Assembly (NCBI RefSeq): GCF_001548395.1
Contig: NZ_AP017367.1
Location: 3,633,001-3,697,000 of the forward strand
Reading direction: 5' to 3'
DNA: 64,000 nucleotides
Source: Leptolyngbya sp. O-77
GTDB lineage: Bacteria; Cyanobacteriota; Cyanobacteriia; Elainellales; Elainellaceae
In this document: positions 17,082-25,725 of the stretch, one piece after another
Layout: every line of letters starts with the position of its first letter
Numbering within the stretch: the first letter of the stretch is position 1
Position numbers and translations under genes: made by a program
The notes under the pieces: model-generated
Told to the model about the DNA's origin: nothing
The model's input: only the letters and a program-made list of their open reading frames with translations
The model's database searches: none

Positions 17082-17900
17082 TCAGGCTTTGGAATGGGGC
17101 AGCTTGACCTGAGTGGCCAGTCCCAGTTTTTGCAGCAGCACGATCGTCGCCCAGGTGAGGTCAATCTCCCACCAGGCCAGCCCGTGGCGGGCGGAATATT
17201 GAAACGCATGGTGATTGTTGTGCCAGCCTTCGCCATAGGTCAGCAGCGCCACCCACCAGCAGTTTGTAGAGCGATCGCCCGAATCGTGGCTGCGATAGCC
17301 AAAGCGATGCGTGGCGCTATTCACCAGCCAGGTGCAGTGATACACCACCACCAGCCGCACAAACACGCCCCACACTACGAACGGCCAGCCGCCCAGCAGA
17401 TAGAGCAGCCCACCAAACGCCACCTGAATCCAGAAGAAATGCCGCTGAAAGAATTGATAAACCGGATCGCCGGAAATATCGCGGGTGTAGCGGTCGGTTT
17501 CGGCCATGGCGGGCACGTCATAGAACATCCAGCCCATGTGGCTCCACCAAAAGCCGCGGCCGGAATCGTGGTGGTCGCGCTCTTGATCAGAATGGACATG
17601 ATGATGGCGGTGCAGCCCCACCCACTCCAGCGGGCCGCCCTGCATACTCAGCGTGCCGCAAAATACCAGAACATATTCCAGCCATTTGGGCACTTGAAAG
17701 CTGCGGTGGCTGACCAGCCGATGCCAGCCCAGGGTGATGCCCAGCCCACCCGTCACCCAATGCAGGAAGACGAGGAGGGCGATCGCCCCCCAGTTAAACA
17801 TTCCTGGCAGCAGCGCCAGCAGCGCCCCCAAATGCACGCCTACCATAAACAGCAGAACAACATATCGAGGCTTTTGTCGAGTCAACGGAGCAATAGTCAT
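17082..17900 (-). CDS. desC: delta-9 acyl-lipid desaturase
   Basis: Introduces the first double bond at carbon 9 of membrane fatty acids, using ferredoxin electrons in cyanobacteria. The three histidine boxes are HRLVSHR (HxxxxH), HRHHHVHSD (HxxHH) and GEGWHNNHHAF (HxxHH), with four hydrophobic helices in the usual places. The ATG at 17900 (MTIAPLTRQK) is taken as start; an in-frame TTG three codons upstream is less likely. Length (272) is normal. Transcription probably starts in the repeat-rich spacer to the right. Cyanobacterial desaturases are often cold-induced, but no regulatory site is visible. Confidence 0.93.
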   Translation of the reverse strand: MTIAPLTRQKPRYVVLLFMVGVHLGALLALLPGMFNWGAIALLVFLHWVTGGLGITLGWHRLVSHRSFQVPKWLEYVLVFCGTLSMQGGPLEWVGLHRHHHVHSDQERDHHDSGRGFWWSHMGWMFYDVPAMAETDRYTRDISGDPVYQFFQRHFFWIQVAFGGLLYLLGGWPFVVWGVFVRLVVVYHCTWLVNSATHRFGYRSHDSGDRSTNCWWVALLTYGEGWHNNHHAFQYSARHGLAWWEIDLTWATIVLLQKLGLATQVKLPHSKA

Positions 17901-17990
17901 AAAATCCAACGAAAACTGTATAAAGGGTCAGGGGGTCAGGGGTTTGGGCTGAGGCGCAGGTCACATGCGCTTGGCTAAGCCGCTAGATAA

Positions 17991-18050
17991 GCAACTAGTG
18001 GGGCAACTAGCGGGGCAACTAGTGGGGCAACTAGTGGGGCAACTAGATAG
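17991..18050. repeat. 12-bp tandem repeat, five units
   Basis: The unit GCAACTAGTGGG is repeated five times, the third and fourth exact and the others with one to a few changes. It lies about 90 bp upstream of desC. A looser 12-bp pattern (AAACTTGGGCGC-like) follows at 18195-18250. Confidence 0.85.
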
Positions 18051-18053
18051 GCA

Positions 18054-18085
18054 GCCCAAAATCGCCAATCTAAAATCCAAAATTG
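18054..18085 (+). repeat. dispersed AATCCAAAATCG repeat, diverged copy
   Basis: CCCAAAATCGCCAATCTAAA followed by ATCCAAAATTGGC matches the repeat at 3198-3239 with several changes. Confidence 0.5.
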
Positions 18086-18292
18086 GCACAGACGAATCCA
18101 CTCCGCCCCAATCTCATCATTTCGGGGAATGGTCGCTGGGTCAAGGAAGGCCCGCCACACGCAGGAATACTAGCGGGAAGATTGGCACAGACTCGGATAC
18201 AAACTTGGGTGCAAACTTGGGCGCGAACTGGGGCGCGAATTAGGGCGCAGATAGGCACTGCAAATTGGGCGCATCCCAGTTCTGCAAGTTTG

Positions 18293-18385
18293 CCCTCATC
18301 CCCCGACCCCTTCTCCCTTTTTGGGAGAAAAGGAGCCGAACTGGAAGTCCCTCTCCTGCTTTGGGAGAAGGATTTAGGGTGAGGG
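18293..18385. repeat. 93-bp double-hairpin intergenic repeat
   Basis: It begins CCCTCATCCCCCGACCCC and ends TTTAGGGTGAGGG. Inside are two hairpins (CTTCTCCC with GGGAGAA, and CCTCTCC with GGGAGAAGG). This architecture is common as a dispersed intergenic repeat in cyanobacteria. It sits between desC and the propeptide-like gene. Confidence 0.7.
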
Positions 18386-18506
18386 TTACAAAAGTGGGAT
18401 ACCCCCTCCAACTTAGCTCGTGCAACGGATGCAGCAGACTGCAACCGCACAGGAAGGACGAAATGAGAAAACTCCAAGAAAGACCTGATTTTAGAGATAA
18501 ACCGAC

Positions 18507-19190
18507 TCAGCGAGAGAAGGGCAAAGGACGCGATCGCCGCACTCGCGAACCGTCAATCGTGTGGATTTCCTGGTCTTCCAAAATCGTGCGAACCCGATTG
18601 GACTGGGCCAGTGCAGGAATGCCTGCCGCGTCAATTTCGACTGGAACTGCGCCAACCGCGTCGGGAGAGGGCGCAAGCAAATTGGCGTGAAAGGCTTCCA
18701 AGATGGGGCGAATCTCCTCCAGAGAACGCTGGGCGGCAGTGCGAATGCGGGCGATCGCCGCTTGTCGTTCCTCTGGCGTTTGGCGGCGAGCCGGGGCAGG
18801 CGGCAGTGGGCTACCCGGCCCTTGTCCACCCTCAGAGCGATCAGTTTCCAGCATCACCACCGCCCGAATTTTCTGCTGAGGCTTCAGATGCTCCAGCCGT
18901 GCGCCAAATTCTGGGCTGATTTTGGACAGATGCTTGGGTGAACCAACGCGAATTTCAGGCTCAATAATTTTAGGCTCAATTTCGGGTGGGTTTGCTCTAG
19001 GCAAGCGCTCTTGAACGCGCTCTTGAACGCGATCATCCTGACGACCTGTGCCATGACTGGCGCTTTCCCGACGCTCTCGATAAGCGGCATGGCAACCCCA
19101 TGAAGCCTCCGCCTGCGGCATAGGCGAAGACTCCAGAGAACTTATATCGCTATTTAACCAGCCGTCCGTATCTCGCAGCGCGTCTGCCAT
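18507..19190 (-). CDS. stand-alone subtilase-propeptide-like (I9-like) protein
   Basis: 227 residues. From residue 90 (KISPEFGARLEHLKPQQKIR) to about 214 it runs parallel to the propeptide of the subtilase encoded just upstream (KISPAFDPLLAERKSNEKID onward). Shared features are the strand RAVVML/DAIVIY, a long charged helix (QTPEERQAAIARIRTAAQ against RAKRQQAIQAQLF), and the end block GAVPVEIDAAGIPALAQSNR against PVAAVEVTRSSLPMLARHPN. No protease domain follows. Residues 1-85 are low-complexity and probably unstructured; MPQAEAS (residue 24) is an alternative start. Inference: it is a trans-acting inhibitor or folding helper for that protease. The gap between the genes is 224 bp, same strand, protease first. 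Confidence 0.7.
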   Translation of the reverse strand: MADALRDTDGWLNSDISSLESSPMPQAEASWGCHAAYRERRESASHGTGRQDDRVQERVQERLPRANPPEIEPKIIEPEIRVGSPKHLSKISPEFGARLEHLKPQQKIRAVVMLETDRSEGGQGPGSPLPPAPARRQTPEERQAAIARIRTAAQRSLEEIRPILEAFHANLLAPSPDAVGAVPVEIDAAGIPALAQSNRVRTILEDQEIHTIDGSRVRRSRPLPFSR

Positions 19191-19414
19191 AGCTCAGCCA
19201 ACCTCAAGCTCACCTTGGCAAAAGAGTAGGAAATGACCTGCAACCCAAGTGTGTTCCTTCAGCCTATCTGAAAACTCAAAGCAATGACAAAATCTTCAGA
19301 AAACTCTGCCAAACGCAGTATGACGCAAGATAGAAAGTTCAGCAAGTGAGCTGTCCACAAGAAAGCGCTCAAACAACCCACACCGTCGCCCAATCAAAGA
19401 TACTCAAGTCTTGG

Positions 19415-20770
19415 CTAGGAATTTAGCGCCTTGAGCGCCTCTAGCGGCTGGATCAGACCATAGCCCCAGCGGTTGTCGGGACGATATTTCTCGCCATCGG
19501 GGTGCTTGGCAGTTTGGCAGAGGGCTTTCAGGATTTCGGTCGTAGGCACGTCGGGTTTGGCTGCCATCAACAGGGCGATCGCCCCAGAAACGTGCGGCGT
19601 GGCCATCGAGGTGCCGTCCATCGCAGCGTACTCGTGCCCTTCCGATTCGCCCTCCGGCGGAATGCAGGAATACACATTGCAGCCAGGGGCGACGATATCA
19701 GGCTTAGTCACCAGTTTATGGTTGGGATCGGGATAGACCAGGCTGGCTCCACTGCTGAAAAAGGCGACATCGGCCCGATTGCGAGACATCCGCCCCACTG
19801 CGCCGACCGCAAACGCGCTGTAGGCATTTCCCGGAGAGCAGGAGTTTCCGTGGTTGCTGTTGCCAATCGCCACCACCGAGGCAATTCCATACTGCTGCAT
19901 CAGTTCCTCAAAAATCAGCCCAAATCGAGGGTCATAGTAGCTGAACCCAAGGGACATATTGATCACCTGCGCTCCGTTTTCCACCGCCCACACCAGGCCG
20001 CGCACCAGGGCGATTGTGGTTCCAGAGCCATTCAGCACGCCGCCCACCACTAGGTCGGCTTCTGGCGCAACCCCAATGGCGAGTCCTTGCGGCGTTTGCC
20101 CCCCTGCAATCGTGCCGCAGACGTGGGTGCCGTGCTGGTCGCTGTCGAAGCTGGTTGAAGTTTTAATCGTGCGACCGAGGGGATCGATCACCACAAATTC
20201 TTTTACCCGATCCTGGAGCGCTGAGTGGTCGCCATAAACGCCCGTATCCAGCACGGCCACACGCACGCCCGCGCCCTTGGTCGTTTCCCACAATTCAGGA
20301 ATTTCCAGATATTGCAGTCCCCAGGTTGCGCCTTGCTCTAGTTCTTGGCGATCGGGCAACTCATAGGACACGTCCTGGGGCTGGATCAGCCTAACGCGCT
20401 GGTTGGGCAAAATGGCAACCACGTTGGGATGGCGGGCCAGCATCGGCAGCGAACTGCGAGTCACCTCGACTGCTGCCACGGGCAGCGCCCCAGAGCCAAT
20501 CTGGGCGATCGCCGGTTCCTCATGGCTCTGGAAATGCTTTGCGCCCTGGGTCTGATAGCTCTCAAACAGTTGCGCCTGGATCGCCTGCTGACGCTTGGCC
20601 CGCTCTTTGAGATAGCTGAGGCGCGTCTTGTTGCTCCGCAATTCCTCCAGCGTCGGCAAGTCTTCTAGCTTGGGAGATTCGTAGATGACGATTGCATCGA
20701 TCTTTTCGTTGGATTTTCGCTCGGCAAGCAGCGGGTCAAAGGCAGGCGAGATCTTATCTTCGATGCTCAT
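19415..20770 (-). CDS. S8 subtilisin-like protease with propeptide, no export signal
   Basis: 451 residues. A propeptide-like domain (about 6-132) leads into the catalytic core, with Asp175 in VAVLDTGVYG, His213 in DQHGTHVCGTIAGG and Ser388 in MDGTSMATPHVSGA. The oxyanion Asn is in VVAIGNSNHGNS. The protein starts MSIEDKISPAFDPLL, with no signal peptide or membrane helix, so it may act inside the cell or leave by another route. Cysteines at 218, 311, 364 and 369 could allow redox control. The next gene downstream encodes a protein matching only the propeptide, which suggests control by a partner. The other subtilase in the window (7.6-9.4 kb) is membrane-bound and has no such partner. Confidence 0.93.
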   Translation of the reverse strand: MSIEDKISPAFDPLLAERKSNEKIDAIVIYESPKLEDLPTLEELRSNKTRLSYLKERAKRQQAIQAQLFESYQTQGAKHFQSHEEPAIAQIGSGALPVAAVEVTRSSLPMLARHPNVVAILPNQRVRLIQPQDVSYELPDRQELEQGATWGLQYLEIPELWETTKGAGVRVAVLDTGVYGDHSALQDRVKEFVVIDPLGRTIKTSTSFDSDQHGTHVCGTIAGGQTPQGLAIGVAPEADLVVGGVLNGSGTTIALVRGLVWAVENGAQVINMSLGFSYYDPRFGLIFEELMQQYGIASVVAIGNSNHGNSCSPGNAYSAFAVGAVGRMSRNRADVAFFSSGASLVYPDPNHKLVTKPDIVAPGCNVYSCIPPEGESEGHEYAAMDGTSMATPHVSGAIALLMAAKPDVPTTEILKALCQTAKHPDGEKYRPDNRWGYGLIQPLEALKALNS

Positions 20771-21233
20771 CGGTTATGAACCTCCCCTTCTGGTTCGTTG
20801 GTATCCTCATTCGTCGCCCAGTTTTGTGGCAGAACCGGGCATCGTCGGCTTTTTGTATGCGCGTTCTAAATACACGTCCTGTAGTACTCTTCAGCAGCGC
20901 GATCGCCCATCCCGGTGGTTTTACGGAGTTTTTGGGCGATCGCCCTGTTCTGCGTAACACGAAGACCAGTCATATCAATATATGATATCAAATAGATTTC
21001 GGTTGGGGTTGACTTCTGCAACCTCACGCACACCCTGACTGCACAATCTCCAGCCCCAACCCCTACCCTACATGCGTATTGTGGCGATCGCCGCTCGACT
21101 CCAGCCGGAGGGCACATCCTCCCCAGTCTGATGGCGAATTCTGCCCAAAAATAGTTCCCCCGCAAAAACAAATTGGTTGCGGGTTAATTGCTCGTGAGCA
21201 GATTGGGCATAAACCGGGACTCAAGTTCGGGAC
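20771..21233. other. 463-bp spacer with a small AT palindrome
   Basis: No credible gene. ATATCA (20972-20977) and TGATAT (20983-20988) form a 6+6 inverted repeat that could be an operator upstream of the subtilase on the minus strand, about 200 bp from its start. Several HIP1 sites lie at 20899-20943. Confidence 0.35.
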
Positions 21234-21716
21234 TTAGGTTGAAGAGCCGACTTGCGGTGCGTCAGAAGAGGGAGTCGCCGCTTCGGCGTTCACCGTTTCC
21301 GGCGATTTGCCGCGCCAGAGCCAGTTCGTGATCAGGTGCGACAGCAGCCCCATCGGCCCGGCAAATAGGCACAGCGCCAGCGAATGCACCGTCCACACAC
21401 CCGTCCGCTGCCCTTCCCAATAGATCCAGCGGCCCACAAACAAATCCATCACCAGATAATGCACCCAGCCCGTCGCGGCGATCGCCTCATTGCTAAACAG
21501 CCGCGCAATGTCCGCCAGCTGAGCGCTGGCAAAATCCTGGGCAGAGGTCGTAGTGAGGTTGCTGGCAAACAGGTACACATACAGCCCCGCCAGCGCCACA
21601 AACGGCAAGTAGGACTGCATCACCCGGCGCGTCATGCCCCAGTTTGGCAAGAAAATCATCAGCGCCCAGAAGGGCAGCACGAAGAGGTTAGCAGCGTTAA
21701 AAAGGAGTTCGAGCAT
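21234..21716 (-). CDS. ABA4-like membrane protein
   Basis: 160 residues with about four membrane helices. It matches the ABA4-like family, named after the plant protein needed for neoxanthin synthesis. Family signatures are the N-terminal FNAANLFVLPFWALMIFLPN, WVHYLVMDLFVGRWIYWEGQ and LALCLFAGPMGLLSHLIT. The conserved H and D/R residues in WVHYLVMDLFVGRW are thought to be functionally important. Its exact role in cyanobacteria is not known to me; a link to carotenoid metabolism is family-based inference. It lies 75 bp downstream of glcF on the same strand and may be co-transcribed. Confidence 0.85.
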   Translation of the reverse strand: MLELLFNAANLFVLPFWALMIFLPNWGMTRRVMQSYLPFVALAGLYVYLFASNLTTTSAQDFASAQLADIARLFSNEAIAATGWVHYLVMDLFVGRWIYWEGQRTGVWTVHSLALCLFAGPMGLLSHLITNWLWRGKSPETVNAEAATPSSDAPQVGSST

Positions 21717-21791
21717 GATGAGTGACGAGTGGGTGACGGGTTGGGGAGAGCAAAAAAAGGGACGAGAACCGGAATGGGGTGGGACGCGATT

Positions 21792-23147
21792 TCACACCCC
21801 CACACCGCGAATCGAGCAGTCGAGCAACTGCATCGGGTGCAGCACAGGAACCGACTTGCCCTGGCGTTCTAGGTGGTGGCTGATTTGCACGAAGCAGCCA
21901 ATGTTGGCAGAGGCAATAACCGATGCGCCCGTGTTGAGCAGATTGGTCACTTTTTGCCGCCCCAGTTCCTCGGCTACTTCGGGTTGCAGAATGTTGTACA
22001 CGCCCGCGCTGCCGCAGCAGAGGGCGGCATCGATGGGTTCCCGAAGCTGCACACCGGGAATTTGCCGCAAAAGCTGGCGCGGTTGCAGGCTGATTTTCTG
22101 CCCGTGCAGCATATGGCAAGCGTCTTGATATACCAGCGTCAGCGGGCCGTCTTGCAGGGGATGCAGCGGGGCCGTTAGCCCGACTTCGGCGAGAAATTCC
22201 TGGACATCTTTGACGGTTTGCACAAAGGCTTGAGCGCGATCGCCATAGGCTGCATCCCCTTTCAAAATGTGCCCGTATTCCTTCAGCGTGTGCCCACAGC
22301 CAGAAGCGTTGATCAGCACAAAATCCACCTTTGCTCGCTCGAAGGTGTCCATCATCTGCCGCGCTAGAGCCTGGGCCTGCTGCTCTTGTCCCTGGTGGTG
22401 CGACAGTGCGCCGCAGCAGCCCTGCGCCTTGGGAATTACTACATCGCAGCCATTGGCCGTTAGCACGCGCACCGTCGCCTCGTTCACCTCTGGGTTAAAT
22501 AACCGCTGCACACAGCCGAGAATCAGCCCGACGCGATACCGCGCCTTGCCCTTGGCAGGGACAAATTCTGGCAGGCGATCTTGAAACGCTTGGGGCGAGA
22601 GGGGCGGTAAGAGTGCCTCCATTGCCGCAAGCTGGGGCGCAAGTTGGGGCAAAATGCCGAGCGATCGCACGAGTTTTTGCAAGCCCGATTTTTGGTATAG
22701 CTCCACGGGCCGCATGAGTAGCCGCATTCGGTTGGGATAGGGAAACAGTGAGAAGATCAGGCGGCGCAGCAGACGCATGGGGAGCGATCGCTCGAAGTTA
22801 CGCTCAATCTGCGGGCGCGTCGCGGCGATCAGCTTGTCATATTGCACCCCAGAGGGACAGGTGGTGACGCAGGCCAAACAGCCCAGGCAGCTATCAAAAT
22901 GCTGTACCGTGCTGGCCGCCAGCGGTGCGTCGCCCTCGTTAATCGCGTCCATTAGATAAATCCGGCCGCGGGGCGAGTCGGTTTCTTTACCAATCACCCG
23001 ATAGCTGGGGCAAGTCGCCAGGCAAAAACCGCAATGAACGCAAGCATCAATTAGCTTGGGGTCGGGTGGCTCCTGCGCGTCAAACCCTGGCAGGTCGGCC
23101 GTCGGGTTGAGGTTGCTAAAGGAAATGGGCGGCTCAGAGGTTTGCAT
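21792..23147 (-). CDS. glcF: glycolate oxidase/dehydrogenase iron-sulfur subunit
   Basis: GlcF carries electrons from glycolate, with GlcD and GlcE, in photorespiratory glycolate metabolism. Two 4Fe-4S cluster motifs are clear: CVHCGFCLATCPSYR and CLGCLACVTTCPSG. Two CCG-type domains follow (KAQGCCGALSHHQG with the upstream LILGCVQRLFNPE; DAALCCGSAGVYN with YQDACHMLHGQ), which probably bind a non-cubane cluster. Length (451) is normal. glcD and glcE are not in the window, so the complex is encoded at separate sites. The start at 23147 gives a typical N-terminus. Confidence 0.92.
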   Translation of the reverse strand: MQTSEPPISFSNLNPTADLPGFDAQEPPDPKLIDACVHCGFCLATCPSYRVIGKETDSPRGRIYLMDAINEGDAPLAASTVQHFDSCLGCLACVTTCPSGVQYDKLIAATRPQIERNFERSLPMRLLRRLIFSLFPYPNRMRLLMRPVELYQKSGLQKLVRSLGILPQLAPQLAAMEALLPPLSPQAFQDRLPEFVPAKGKARYRVGLILGCVQRLFNPEVNEATVRVLTANGCDVVIPKAQGCCGALSHHQGQEQQAQALARQMMDTFERAKVDFVLINASGCGHTLKEYGHILKGDAAYGDRAQAFVQTVKDVQEFLAEVGLTAPLHPLQDGPLTLVYQDACHMLHGQKISLQPRQLLRQIPGVQLREPIDAALCCGSAGVYNILQPEVAEELGRQKVTNLLNTGASVIASANIGCFVQISHHLERQGKSVPVLHPMQLLDCSIRGVGV

Positions 23148-23341
23148 AGGGAAGTGGGCAATGATCTAGAAAGTCAACCCCGGTTCGAGTTGCGGAGGGT
23201 TGGGCAATATCAATCTGGACTCATCCTCAGTATGAGCCAAATTGAGGCAAATCAGCGTGCCGCTTGCCTTCTAAGATACAAGGGATAGGCGAAGGGGAGC
23301 CACAAGCGAGATAAGCTCAATCCACAAACACCCCCACTCAA

Positions 23342-23410
23342 TCCCTCTTCCCTCTTCCCTCTTCGTTCTTCGTTCTTCGTTCTTCGTTCTTCCCTCCTCC
23401 CTCTTCCCCC
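23342..23410. repeat. pyrimidine heptamer tract 2
   Basis: Repeats of CTTCCCT and CTTCGTT run right up to the ATG at 23411, replacing any recognisable ribosome-binding site. Confidence 0.88.
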
Positions 23411-24940
23411 ATGCCCCCTCTCGACTACGACCTGATCATCCTCGGCGGCTCTCTGGCAGCGCGAGAAGCGGCGAGCGCCGCACGGGCACTGCAAGCAAGG
23501 GTAGCCCTGGTAGAACCGGACGGAGCCGAAGCAGCGCTACGTCTAGAAACACAACATCAGGCCCTCGTGCAGATCGGGCGCTTGATAGAGGGGCGATCGC
23601 GCTTGGCGCAGATGGGGCTATCGGCGTTTTCGTCGCCGCCAGCGTGGGCAGCGGTGCGGCAATGGGCAGAGGTCATAGCAACCGACTTGGCAGAAGAGAC
23701 CTCACTCTCGCAGGTGGCAGCGGCGGGCGTGGATGTGGTGGTGGGGCAGGGCGAATTTTTTCGACGGCCCCATCTGGGCGTGCGGGCAGGAGAGCGAACG
23801 CTGCGATCGCGGGCCTATTTGCTGGCTCCAGGAAGTCGGGTGCTGCTGCCAGAGTCCGGGCGCTTCAATGCTAAGGTTGAACTGAAGACCCTTGCCCAGA
23901 CTTCGGCAGATTTATGGAATCCTGCCCTGTCCCACCTGCCTGGGCGAATTGCCGTCTGGGGAGACGGCGCACAGGCCGTAGAACTGGCGCAAGCGCTGCA
24001 TCGACTGGGCAGCCAAGTGACGCTGCTGCTGGATTTGGCCTCGAATGCTGTAAGCCACAGCGGGCTTCCTGGTGGACGGTTGACACCCGCCTCGCGGAGC
24101 CGAATTGCCTGTCTCGATGCTGACCTCCGCCGCCTGCTGCTGGCCTCGCTGGAAGCAGACGGCATCGCAATCTACCCGGCGGACACGCTGACCCAGGTTC
24201 ATTCCCACGCCGGAACCGTGAAGCTGGCGTTGCCGGACGGGGCGCAGACGGTGGATTGCTTGCTCAACGCAACGGAGCCTGTGCCCGACTGGGACGGGCT
24301 AAACCTGGAAGCGGCAAATATTCGCCTAGAGGCAGACGGGCTGCGGGTTTACCCAACGCTGCAAACCTTTAATGCGCGAATCTTTGCCTGCACCAGCCCC
24401 CGCGCCGCCCGCCAGCAGGCCCAGCTTGCCGTCCGCAATGCTGTGTTTTTGCCCAACCGCCACCTGCGCCCAGAACTGCTGCCGATGGTGATTGCAACGC
24501 AGCCCGCGATCGCCAGCATTGGGCTGACCGAAGCCGAGGCTCGCGAGGTTGCTTCGCAACGCGGGCGCGACCGCCACGGGGCAGAGGTAGTTGTGCAAAC
24601 GCTGCCGTTCAAACTCAACCCCAAAGCGTCCATGCAAGCGGCTCCTACTGGATTCTGCAAACTCATCGCCCGCCGCAATGGTCGCATCCTCGGTCTGCAC
24701 CTGGCGGGGCTGGATGCCGAAGAAGCGCTGTCTACGGTGGCGATCGCCCTCCAGGAACACTGCCGAGTGCGATCGCTTGCCCAGCTACCCATTGCCGCTT
24801 CCCCCAGCACCGCAGACATCTTGCGGCAAACGGCGATCGCCTGGCAACAGCAGCGCCTCGCCCAGCAGCCCCGCCTGCAAGACTGGCTCGAAACCTGGCA
24901 AGAAATCCGGCGATCGCGCTCCCGCTGGACACAGCTTTAG
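23411..24940 (+). CDS. pyridine-nucleotide-disulfide-reductase-like flavoprotein lacking the redox cysteine pair
   Basis: 509 residues with the layout of dihydrolipoyl dehydrogenase or mercuric reductase. The N-terminal dinucleotide fold is YDLIILGGSLAAREAASAAR, a second is in GRIAVWGDGAQAVELAQALH, and the C-terminal dimer domain contains MVIATQPAIASIGLTEAEAR and GLDAEEALSTVAIAL. The usual GGTCxNxGCxPSK disulfide loop after the first strand pair is missing; the sequence there is VEPDGAEAALRLETQH. The first motif has GGSLAA rather than GxGxxG, and FAD binding is uncertain. It cannot do standard dithiol chemistry. The role is unknown. No ribosome site is visible because the pyrimidine repeat abuts the ATG. 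Confidence 0.8.
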   Translation: MPPLDYDLIILGGSLAAREAASAARALQARVALVEPDGAEAALRLETQHQALVQIGRLIEGRSRLAQMGLSAFSSPPAWAAVRQWAEVIATDLAEETSLSQVAAAGVDVVVGQGEFFRRPHLGVRAGERTLRSRAYLLAPGSRVLLPESGRFNAKVELKTLAQTSADLWNPALSHLPGRIAVWGDGAQAVELAQALHRLGSQVTLLLDLASNAVSHSGLPGGRLTPASRSRIACLDADLRRLLLASLEADGIAIYPADTLTQVHSHAGTVKLALPDGAQTVDCLLNATEPVPDWDGLNLEAANIRLEADGLRVYPTLQTFNARIFACTSPRAARQQAQLAVRNAVFLPNRHLRPELLPMVIATQPAIASIGLTEAEAREVASQRGRDRHGAEVVVQTLPFKLNPKASMQAAPTGFCKLIARRNGRILGLHLAGLDAEEALSTVAIALQEHCRVRSLAQLPIAASPSTADILRQTAIAWQQQRLAQQPRLQDWLETWQEIRRSRSRWTQL

Positions 24941-25086
24941 CCCCTTTCCCAGCAGAGACGCATAGAAATGCACCGATGAGACACGCGCCCAGCGCCCATC
25001 TCAACGGTGATTCAACTGGTGGGTCAGGCAAGAAACCCTCTATGCCGCAATCGCAAAGTCGATGCCCGCCATCCAGGGCGTACCCG

Positions 25087-25468
25087 CCAGACCCGCTCAA
25101 TGGGATTGACCTCAGGGCAATAAGGCGGCTGAAACACCAAAATGACATTGTCCGGTATCGTCAGGTTCAAAGCTGTATGGGCTGCGATTCACCTGAATCA
25201 GATGTAAATCATCGGGGAACTGAGCCGCAAAGCTGTGCAAAAACGCCTCAAAACAGGAACTGTCGAGATGAGAGCACTCGACTCTCCACGAGGCACCGCT
25301 CAGCGGTTCCACTAGACCGTACAGCCACCGATACACAAACTCCCATTGAATTGAACCAATCGGCTGCACCCCAAAGCCCGTCAACTTGCGATGTTGAACC
25401 GTCAGCAGTCCGACGCGGCTCTCATCACTGCACCAATAGCGGATGCGCCCGGCATAGCGTTGTCTCAA
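25087..25468 (-). pseudogene. IS630-family transposase remnant
   Basis: The reading frame starts near RYAGRIRYWCSDESRVGLL (first catalytic Asp) and continues through VQPIGSIQWEFVYRWLYGLV and FAAQFPDDLHLIQVN. A frameshift at about 25180-25192 removes the second catalytic Asp. The next frame resumes with LTIPDNVILVFQPPYCPE and VNPIERVW, the classic IS630 end with the third acidic residue. Homology stops there, and the following sequence is unrelated. The N-terminal DNA-binding part is also missing. It is a dead fragment, not a mobile unit; no terminal repeats are visible. Confidence 0.85.
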
Positions 25469-25482
25469 GGCTGGCGGAATCG

Positions 25483-25611
25483 ACTGGCTACAACCAAAGC
25501 AAGGGAGCGCTGTTCTTTGACCTCGACGGCAGCGGCGCGGGTCAGCAGGTGAAGATTGCTCAACTCAACGCTGGCGCGGCTCTGACCCATACTCAGATCT
25601 CGATTGCTTGA
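25483..25611 (+). pseudogene. C-terminal remnant of an RTX-type calcium-binding protein
   Basis: The + frame reads TGYNQSKGALFFDLDGSG and continues to IAQLNAGAALTHTQISIA and a stop. This is the standard C-terminal cap of cyanobacterial RTX proteins (strand, DxDGxGxG loop, then IAxLxxG and a short hydrophobic end). Nothing upstream continues the gene: the IS630 remnant on the other strand begins within 20 bp. A transposon insertion and later deletion probably removed the rest. The gene's terminator survives at 25676. Confidence 0.7.
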
Positions 25612-25675
25612 GAAAGCGTAATGGGGGACAGCGCAATGAAACGCTAGTGTAAGCCACACGGCTTCGTTTAGACTC

Positions 25676-25714
25676 ATCGAGGGTGTTTCCTGGGGAATGC
25701 CCTCGATTTTTTTT
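25676..25714 (+). terminator. intrinsic terminator of the lost RTX gene
   Basis: ATCGAGGG (25676-25683) pairs with CCCTCGAT (25700-25707), followed by a run of eight T. It ends only 11 bp before the ATG of the next gene. Confidence 0.75.
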
Positions 25715-25725
25715 CGCGTTAAACC

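Noticed and set aside
17965..18243. Possible VGQL-repeat protein on the plus strand
   Set aside because: It is the translation of the 12-bp repeat plus dispersed repeats, with no ribosome site or conserved part.
23170..23210. GGTTCGAGTT considered as a tRNA T-loop
   Set aside because: No acceptor stem, anticodon arm or D-arm can be formed around it.
24976..25485. Plus-strand open frame upstream of the RTX tail
   Set aside because: Antisense to the IS630 transposase remnant. Only the last 42 codons resemble a protein, so I called just those.
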